A DNA stretch of 20,167 bases from JAHEJV01 sp964653555 (GTDB lineage: Bacteria > Myxococcota_A > UBA9160 > SMWR01), in contig CAZZFT010000089.1 in the NCBI GenBank assembly GCA_964653555.1, positions 1-20,167 of the forward strand, in the 5' to 3' direction. Below, piece by piece: positions 14,924 through 20,167 of the stretch. A program made the translations under genes and the position numbers. Every line of letters starts with the position of its first letter. Within the stretch, counting starts at the first letter, position 1. Under the pieces are notes generated by a model. It was not told where the DNA came from. It worked only from the letters and a program-made list of their open reading frames with translations, and did not search any database.

Positions 14924-17900
14924 ATGCTCTCCAGGCCTCGGCGTCCTCCCATTCCCCTCGGTCCTCTGATCGCCGCGGCGCTGGCCGCGGCCCTCGGCGC
15001 CGGGCCGGCCTCCGCGTCGAGCGTGATCGTGAAGCTGCACTCCGAGGGTGCCCACGCCGTCACGGAGTGCGCCGAGCACCTCACCCTGCGCAACGAGCCC
15101 TTCGCTCCGGCCACCGCCGATCGCTCCGACTCCCTGGATCGCCTGCGGCAGGACCTCGGCGTACGCTCGATGCAGGCGATCTTCCGCCGCTCCGACGGCC
15201 GGCCCTTCGACCGGCAGCGGAGCGCGCTGCGCCAGCGCCTGGCGGCGGAGGCGTCGTCGCATTCGCGCACCCGGGGTCCGACCCCGGAGCCTCCGGATCT
15301 CGCCCACGTCTACCGCGTGGAGCTGGCGCCGGGCGTCGACCCGCAGAGCGCCGCCGCCCGCTTCCGCGAGGATCCCCACGTCGTCTACGCGCAGCCGAAC
15401 TACACCGTCGAGGTCGACCGGCTGCTCGACGACCCCCTGCTGCTCTCCGAGGGCACCTGGGGCCAGCCCTATCCGGATCAGTGGGGCGTGTACGCGATCG
15501 GCGCGCCCGAGGCGTGGGACACCACGCTGGGCGAGGGCGTCGTCGTGGCGGTGGTGGACACCGGAGTCGACCTGGCCCATCCCGACATCGCCCCGAACCT
15601 GTGGGTGAACCCGGGCGAGGATCTCGACGGCGACGGCGTGGCCGAGCCCGAGGACCGCAACGGCGTGGACGACGACGACAACGGCTTCGTCGACGACCTC
15701 CAGGGCTGGGACTTCCAGGGGGAGGGGCAGCCGGGCGAGGACGGCCTGCCGATCGGGGACGCCGATCCCCAGGACGAGAACGGCCACGGAACCCACGTCG
15801 CCGGCATCGCCGCCGCGCGCGGCGACAACGGCCTCGCGATCGCCGGCGTCGCCCCGCGCGCCACGGTGATGCCCGTGCGCGTGTTCCCGCCCGTGGGCTC
15901 CGCCGAGGACGCGGTGGTGTGGCGCGGTGTGCTCTACGCGGGAATGAACGGAGCCGACATCGTCAACGCGAGCTTCTCCTGCGGCACCGTCTGTCGCGAG
16001 GATTCGCTCGGCGAGGAGGTCGTCCTCTATTTGTCGCAGATCGGTGTCGCGTACGTGACATCGGCGGGGAACGCCGCTCAGGACGTGATGCTGAAGAGCC
16101 CCGAGCGGCTGCGCGAGTCGATCGTGGTCGGCTCCCTCGAGCCTCCCGGTGACTCGCTCTCCTCCTTCTCGAGCCTGGGTCTGCTGGTGGACGTCGTCGC
16201 GCCGGGCGGCGACGTGCTCTCCCTGGCCGCCTCGGCGGCGCCCCGCTTCTACAGCCAGGCGACCTTCGTCGGCGACCTCGCGATGCGGCTGAACGGAACC
16301 TCGATGGCCACGCCCATGGTGAGCGGAGCGCTGGCCCTGTTGCTGGCCCACCACCCCGAGCTCACGCCCGAGCAGCTGCGCGCGCTGATCCGCGCCACCG
16401 CGAGCGACCTCGGCGCGCCGGGCCACGACCGCCTGTTCGGCGCCGGCCGCCTCCAGGTGGACGCTGCACTGCGCGCCGGAGTGCCGCTCGACCTGCGCGG
16501 TCGCATCGACGCGCCGCTTCCCGGCGACACGCTGGAGTGGGACGAGACCGAGGTCGCGATCCGCGGCTCCGTGGAGGGCGTCGACGTGGTGGACGTCGCG
16601 GTCGAGCTCGGCCGCGGCGACGAGCCCGAGCAGTGGACTCCCCTCGACCTGACGGCACCGCCGCCGCCCTTCGGGCCGCGAGAGCTGGCGCGCCTGTCCC
16701 TCTCGGATCTCGAAGACGGCGCCTACGTCCTGCGCCTCACCCTCTCCGCGCGCGACGGCACCCGGACCCGGGAGTTCACGCCCATCAGCGTCGACCGCAA
16801 CCGACCCGTCTTCGTGTCCTCCGCGGAGCAGGTCGCCGACGCTCCCGAGGTCCAGGGCGCTCGCGTCGTCTGGCAGTCGCCGCGCCCGGTGGAGGGGGAG
16901 GAGGAGCCCGAGCTCGATCTCTTCGTCGGGCGGTTCGGCCGGGAGGGCGAGCGCCCGCTGGTGGCGGATCCCGGCGATCAGTTCGGCGCCGTCCTGTCCG
17001 GCAGCCATCTCGTCTGGCGCGAGCGCGCACCCGGGACCCTCCCCAGCGACCTGCGCGCCTGCCGGCTGGAGGGCTTCGGTCGCTGTCGACCCTTCGAGGT
17101 GGCGAACCGCGACGTCTTTCCCGGAGCGCCGCGGATCTCCGGGAGCCAGCTCGTCTACACCAAGCGGGTCGGCGGCGTGCAGTCCCTCGAGACCTGTCGT
17201 CTCTCGGGCCGCAGCTGCGAGGGAGCGTCGATCGCTCCCGAGGTGTTCGGGCCGCGGGCCCCCGCGATCGATCGGAGGCGCGTCGTCTGGTCCGGCACCC
17301 TGACGAGCTTCGGTCTGTTCACCTGTCTGCTCGGAGGTTCGGACGGCTGCGCCGCCCGGTCGCTCGCCACGAACGTGCAGCTGCCCGAGCCGATCGCCGT
17401 CTCCGACCGCTGGGTGGCGATGTCCGGTGCGGCGTCGAACGGGATCACCCTGGCGCTCCACGCCTGCCAGATCGATCCGACCGACTCCACCTGCCTCGCG
17501 CAGGAGGTCGCGGCCTTCCCCTTCAGCACGCCCGTCATGGCGGATCTCTCCGGCACGCGCCTGGTCTGGCACGCGGCGGGGGCGCACGGGCAGCCCGACG
17601 TGTACTTCTGCGAGCTCGCCGCCGGCCCGACCCCCTGCGAGCCCCAGGCGATCACCCACGACGCCGCGACCCAGTCCCGGCCGCGCATCGACGGCTCCCA
17701 CGTGGTCTGGCTGGACGATCGCGGCGGCGTTGTGCGCGTCGCCTCCTTCGAGCTGCCCACGTTCGTGGCCCTCCGCGACCGCCGGGTCCGCGAGGGCTCG
17801 CTGCTCGCAGTCCACGTGCGCGTGGCGGGGCCGTCCCTGCCGGTCACCTTCTCCCTGCGCGAGCGGACGCACGACGCCGATGCGCTCGGCGCGCGCCTGC

Positions 17901-18070
17901 TTCCGCGCGGCGACACCCGCGCGCTCTTCCAGTGGCGGCCGCCCGAGGGCGACGCGGGGCAGTACGAGTTCGTGCTGCGCGCCACGCGCGCGGGCGGCCT
18001 CTACACCGAGACGCCGCTGCGCGTGCAGGTGCGACCGGCTCCCCGGTCGCACGGTGCGGAGAAGGGCTAG
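14924..18070 (+). CDS. Secreted subtilisin-like serine protease (S8) with C-terminal beta-propeller and Ig-like domain
   Basis: A 1048-residue exported protease. The signal peptide is about 1-32 (LIAAALAAALGAGPASA). A prodomain follows; about 125-165 resembles an I9 inhibitor (VYRVELAPGVDP to PNYTVEV). The S8 catalytic domain (about 185-520) has D212 in VVDTGVD, H288 in HGTHVAG, oxyanion N383 in SAGN and S460 in GTSMATP, so it should be active. DLDGDGV and DDDDNGFVDD (233-258) form a calcium-binding type insert. A beta-sandwich spacer (about 525-625) leads to seven repeats of about 46 residues, each with an [ILV]-xG-xx-[LV]VW strand (ends near 650, 698, 745, 789, 833, 882, 929), predicted to form a propeller. 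Repeats 2-6 carry paired cysteines. A He_PIG-like Ig domain (about 945-1036) ends the protein. The TAG stop overlaps the convergent DUF1214 stop. Confidence 0.93.
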   Translation: MLSRPRRPPIPLGPLIAAALAAALGAGPASASSVIVKLHSEGAHAVTECAEHLTLRNEPFAPATADRSDSLDRLRQDLGVRSMQAIFRRSDGRPFDRQRSALRQRLAAEASSHSRTRGPTPEPPDLAHVYRVELAPGVDPQSAAARFREDPHVVYAQPNYTVEVDRLLDDPLLLSEGTWGQPYPDQWGVYAIGAPEAWDTTLGEGVVVAVVDTGVDLAHPDIAPNLWVNPGEDLDGDGVAEPEDRNGVDDDDNGFVDDLQGWDFQGEGQPGEDGLPIGDADPQDENGHGTHVAGIAAARGDNGLAIAGVAPRATVMPVRVFPPVGSAEDAVVWRGVLYAGMNGADIVNASFSCGTVCREDSLGEEVVLYLSQIGVAYVTSAGNAAQDVMLKSPERLRESIVVGSLEPPGDSLSSFSSLGLLVDVVAPGGDVLSLAASAAPRFYSQATFVGDLAMRLNGTSMATPMVSGALALLLAHHPELTPEQLRALIRATASDLGAPGHDRLFGAGRLQVDAALRAGVPLDLRGRIDAPLPGDTLEWDETEVAIRGSVEGVDVVDVAVELGRGDEPEQWTPLDLTAPPPPFGPRELARLSLSDLEDGAYVLRLTLSARDGTRTREFTPISVDRNRPVFVSSAEQVADAPEVQGARVVWQSPRPVEGEEEPELDLFVGRFGREGERPLVADPGDQFGAVLSGSHLVWRERAPGTLPSDLRACRLEGFGRCRPFEVANRDVFPGAPRISGSQLVYTKRVGGVQSLETCRLSGRSCEGASIAPEVFGPRAPAIDRRRVVWSGTLTSFGLFTCLLGGSDGCAARSLATNVQLPEPIAVSDRWVAMSGAASNGITLALHACQIDPTDSTCLAQEVAAFPFSTPVMADLSGTRLVWHAAGAHGQPDVYFCELAAGPTPCEPQAITHDAATQSRPRIDGSHVVWLDDRGGVVRVASFELPTFVALRDRRVREGSLLAVHVRVAGPSLPVTFSLRERTHDADALGARLLPRGDTRALFQWRPPEGDAGQYEFVLRATRAGGLYTETPLRVQVRPAPRSHGAEKG

Positions 18071-19191
18071 CCCGGCGTGAGCTCCGCGAAGGGCACCACC
18101 TCGGCCGTCGGCGTCTCGATCTCGCCTTCGGGCAGCATGAAGCGCCAGAAGACGAGCCCGAAGGGACGCCCCTCGGTGTCGAGCCAGTTCGGCAGACCCG
18201 GGTCGCGGTGGGCGAGGATGATCCGGAAGCGTCCGTCGGACCCGACGGTCGTCTGGGCGCGGTTGCGCGATACGGTCCGGTTCGCGTAGTCGTAGGTCTG
18301 CATGTGTCGGTTCCAGAGCGAGACGTTCGCGCAGCGGCAGCTGGGCCAGCGGCCGGTCATCACGAGCGCGTCCTCCGGGCCGATCACGTAGGGTGCCATC
18401 GAGTAGGCGGCGTCGAAGGCGGCGAGGCCGAAGTCGCCCGGCTTCACCGGCTTCGGGAACTGGTTGGGCACGCGCGACACGAAGGCCGGCTGCTCCGCGC
18501 TCGCCATCGGCGGCTGGTTGAGGGTGCGGCTCTCGACGAAGCGGGCGACGCGGCGGATGCCCCTCGCCACGCTGTCGTCGTCGGGTGCCGGGGGCGGCGG
18601 GCCCGGCTCGAGCGCCTCGATCTCGAGGGCGGCGTTGCGGGTGGGATCGGCGGCGGCGCAGCGCTCGTTCTCGTAGTAGTGGCGCGTGGTGATGCGCGTG
18701 GCGTTCGGCTCCAGGCCGAGCCAGTTGCGCGACTGCGGCGCTCCCCCGAGCCGGAGCTCGAAGCGGCCCCCGGCATCCACGTCGAACTGGGTGTCGTTCA
18801 GCACGCCACCGGTGCGCGAGGCCATGCTGCCATCGTCCGTGTCGCACTCGACGGTGAAGGAGACGTAGACGGCGCCGTCCATGCGGCCGCGCACGACGTA
18901 GCCGTGCGCGGCGCTGACCGGCGCGTCGTAGTAGATCGCGTCGGCGTTGTCGCCGGTGAACTTCCGCGAGGGCGAGACGATGCGCCGGAAGCGCGGCCGC
19001 GACGGGTCGCTCTCGAAGAAGGTCACGAGGCCCCCCTCGAGCATGTGCATCAGCGCCCGGTGGGCTCCCACCACGTCGGACTCGCTGGTGAGGTTCCACT
19101 CGGGACCCACCCAGCGCTCGTCCACCTCGCGCAGCAGGTCGAGGAGCTCGTGCAGGGCCTGGCGGCTCTTCGTCTCGATCGGGTCGCTCAT
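18067..19191 (-). CDS. DUF1214-domain protein
   Basis: A 374-residue protein without signal peptide or membrane segments. The C-terminal part is a DUF1214 domain: WPSCRCANVSLWNRHMQTYD (about 282-301), YANRTVSRNRAQTTVGSDG and ILAHRDPGLPNWLDTEGR (325-342) followed by a GLVFWRFMLP strand. The N-terminal half (about 1-200) contains HGYVVRGRMDGAVYVSFTVE, a beta-rich segment common in long DUF1214 proteins. A CRC cysteine pair is at 285-287. The family has no established activity. The ATG has AGGAG about 5 nt upstream. It lies 35 bp downstream of the molybdopterin oxidoreductase gene, so the two are probably co-transcribed and functionally linked. No DUF1254 domain is visible. Confidence 0.88.
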   Translation of the reverse strand: MSDPIETKSRQALHELLDLLREVDERWVGPEWNLTSESDVVGAHRALMHMLEGGLVTFFESDPSRPRFRRIVSPSRKFTGDNADAIYYDAPVSAAHGYVVRGRMDGAVYVSFTVECDTDDGSMASRTGGVLNDTQFDVDAGGRFELRLGGAPQSRNWLGLEPNATRITTRHYYENERCAAADPTRNAALEIEALEPGPPPPAPDDDSVARGIRRVARFVESRTLNQPPMASAEQPAFVSRVPNQFPKPVKPGDFGLAAFDAAYSMAPYVIGPEDALVMTGRWPSCRCANVSLWNRHMQTYDYANRTVSRNRAQTTVGSDGRFRIILAHRDPGLPNWLDTEGRPFGLVFWRFMLPEGEIETPTAEVVPFAELTPG

Positions 19192-19226
19192 GGGGGCTCC
19201 TGGGTTTCGGGAGGTTCCGGAGGGGT

Positions 19227-20167
19227 TCAGGCCGAGGGGCTGGTGGCGACGCGGCGCACCTCGACCAGGATGCCCGAGAGATGGGACATGCCCGAGAGGC
19301 GCTCGATGTTGGCCGCTCCGTCCCCGGCGAGCAGGTTCGAGTTGACGCCCGGGTGCTCCCGGGCGTGGCGCAGGCCGCCGGCCTTCGCGTGCCCCCAGCA
19401 CTGAGGGATCGCGATCGTACGCGGCATCAGGTCGTCGGTCACGCGCGCGGGAATCCGGATGCAGCCGTGCTCCGACTCCACCTCGACCAGGTCGCCGTTG
19501 CCCACGCCAAGCCGGCGCGCGTCCTCCCGGCAGAGGTAGGCGTAGTTGGTCTTCTCCCGGACCAGGGTCTCGGAGTTCGAGGACGAGGTGTTCATCCGCC
19601 GCACCTCGCGCTTGCCGATCAGCTTCATCCGGTCGGCGCAGTCCAGCTCTTCGGCGTAGCGCGGGTCGGCGGTCCGCTCGAACTCGCGCGCGATCGCCTC
19701 GGGGGCGAGGTCGACACGGCGGTCGGGCTTCCGTACGCGGTCGGTGCCGAGGAAGTTGCCCCCGCGCTGCTCGGGCAGCAGCAGGCCGTGGGGATGCTCG
19801 CGGGCCATCCTCTTGCGGCTCGGGAGACCGCCCTTCTTCAGCATCCCGTCGAGCAGCAGGCCCGGGACGTCGACGAAGCGCCCGAGGGGCGAGTCCGCCA
19901 GACGCGCGGCGCTCTTCGCCGCGAAGCTCGCCGCGCGGTGGCCGAAGAGCGTGACGCCGAGCTCGTCGGCGAGGCGCGTGTAGATCCACCACTCGGGACG
20001 GACCCCCGGCGGCGGCTCGAGCACGGCGTCCGCGTAGATCATGTAGGGCGTCGGCGTGCAGCCGGCGAAGCTCTGGAGCGCGTAGGGGATCTCCGGGCGC
20101 TCGAGCCAGGTGGTGGCGGGCAGCACGTAGTGGGCGAGGTCGCCGACCTCGTTCTGGAACAGATCGA
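19227..20167 (-). CDS. Molybdopterin-dependent oxidoreductase, C-terminal part (5' end beyond window)
   Basis: About 313 codons of the catalytic subunit of a molybdenum-bis-MGD enzyme; the frame is open to the right edge and the N-terminal domains lie outside. The visible part begins DLFQNEVGDLAHYVLPATTW, the region of the family where aDyVLP-xxx-xE is conserved. It ends in the molybdopterin dinucleotide-binding domain (about the last 110 residues): TNYAYLCREDARRLGVGNGD, then VEVESEHGCIRIPARVTDDL and PQCWGHAK. The Fe-S motif and the Mo-ligand residue are not in view, so the subfamily and substrate cannot be named. The ATG-like GTG at 20126 is internal, not the start. The DUF1214 gene follows 35 bp downstream on the same strand. 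Confidence 0.88.
   Translation of the reverse strand, partial: DLFQNEVGDLAHYVLPATTWLERPEIPYALQSFAGCTPTPYMIYADAVLEPPPGVRPEWWIYTRLADELGVTLFGHRAASFAAKSAARLADSPLGRFVDVPGLLLDGMLKKGGLPSRKRMAREHPHGLLLPEQRGGNFLGTDRVRKPDRRVDLAPEAIAREFERTADPRYAEELDCADRMKLIGKREVRRMNTSSSNSETLVREKTNYAYLCREDARRLGVGNGDLVEVESEHGCIRIPARVTDDLMPRTIAIPQCWGHAKAGGLRHAREHPGVNSNLLAGDGAANIERLSGMSHLSGILVEVRRVATSPSA

Noticed and set aside
10569..14969. 1466-codon plus-strand frame across the flavoprotein, PiT and DUF47 genes
   Set aside because: Off-frame shadow with abnormal Arg/Gly/Ala content; three well-conserved families occupy the correct frames.
14429..19099. 1556-codon minus-strand frame opposite the protease gene
   Set aside because: Antisense shadow; the opposite strand has a complete subtilase with signal peptide and catalytic triad.
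1..20167. CRISPR arrays, tRNA/rRNA genes, insertion sequences, phage genes
   Set aside because: No regularly spaced repeats, cloverleaf-like segments, transposase or integrase motifs, or terminal inverted repeats were found on either strand.

Overview
This is about 20 kb of very GC-rich DNA whose codons nearly always end in G or C, so long antisense and frame-shifted ORFs occur everywhere. The coding regions below were chosen by family motifs, signal peptides, ribosome binding sites and plausible amino-acid composition. The gene content points to a Gram-negative, environmental, chromosomal segment: two predicted outer-membrane beta-barrels, FecR and SLBB domains, an HD-GYP c-di-GMP phosphodiesterase, a formylglycine sulfatase, an HsaA/DszC-like flavoprotein, a DUF1214 protein and a molybdopterin oxidoreductase. 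This resembles the myxobacterial/deltaproteobacterial-type lineages often recovered as metagenome bins, but that assignment is inference. There is no IS element, integrase, phage gene, tRNA, rRNA or CRISPR array.

Layout from left to right. (1) The 5' part of a secreted sulfatase gene lies on the minus strand and runs off the left edge. (2) After a 380-bp gene-free region comes a tight plus-strand operon: a CHASE2-GAF-HD-GYP membrane receptor, a TPR plus beta-barrel outer-membrane protein, and an exported FecR-domain protein. (3) Three minus-strand genes encode a zinc-ribbon membrane protein, a DUF481-type outer-membrane barrel whose ribosome binding site lies in an inverted repeat, and a DUF2867 protein. 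(4) A frameshifted coding relic precedes an APC-family amino-acid permease (plus). (5) A small uncharacterised protein (minus) lies divergent from a plus-strand run of acyl-CoA-dehydrogenase-like flavoprotein, PiT phosphate transporter and DUF47/PhoU-like regulator. (6) An orphan 101-aa SLBB-domain protein (minus) is divergent from a large secreted subtilisin-like protease with a predicted seven-bladed propeller. (7) A minus-strand pair on the right edge encodes the C-terminal part of a molybdopterin oxidoreductase followed by a DUF1214 protein.

How the genes may work together. The clearest functional unit is 1149-5997. An inner-membrane receptor with an extracytoplasmic CHASE2 sensor and a cytoplasmic c-di-GMP hydrolase is co-transcribed with an exported FecR protein and an outer-membrane TPR-barrel. 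This could form a relay from the outer envelope to c-di-GMP, and it is the best candidate here for an undescribed system. PiT and DUF47 form a standard phosphate-uptake pair, with an unusual flavoprotein gene in front. The molybdoenzyme and the DUF1214 protein probably act in one catabolic or redox pathway that cannot be named from this window.
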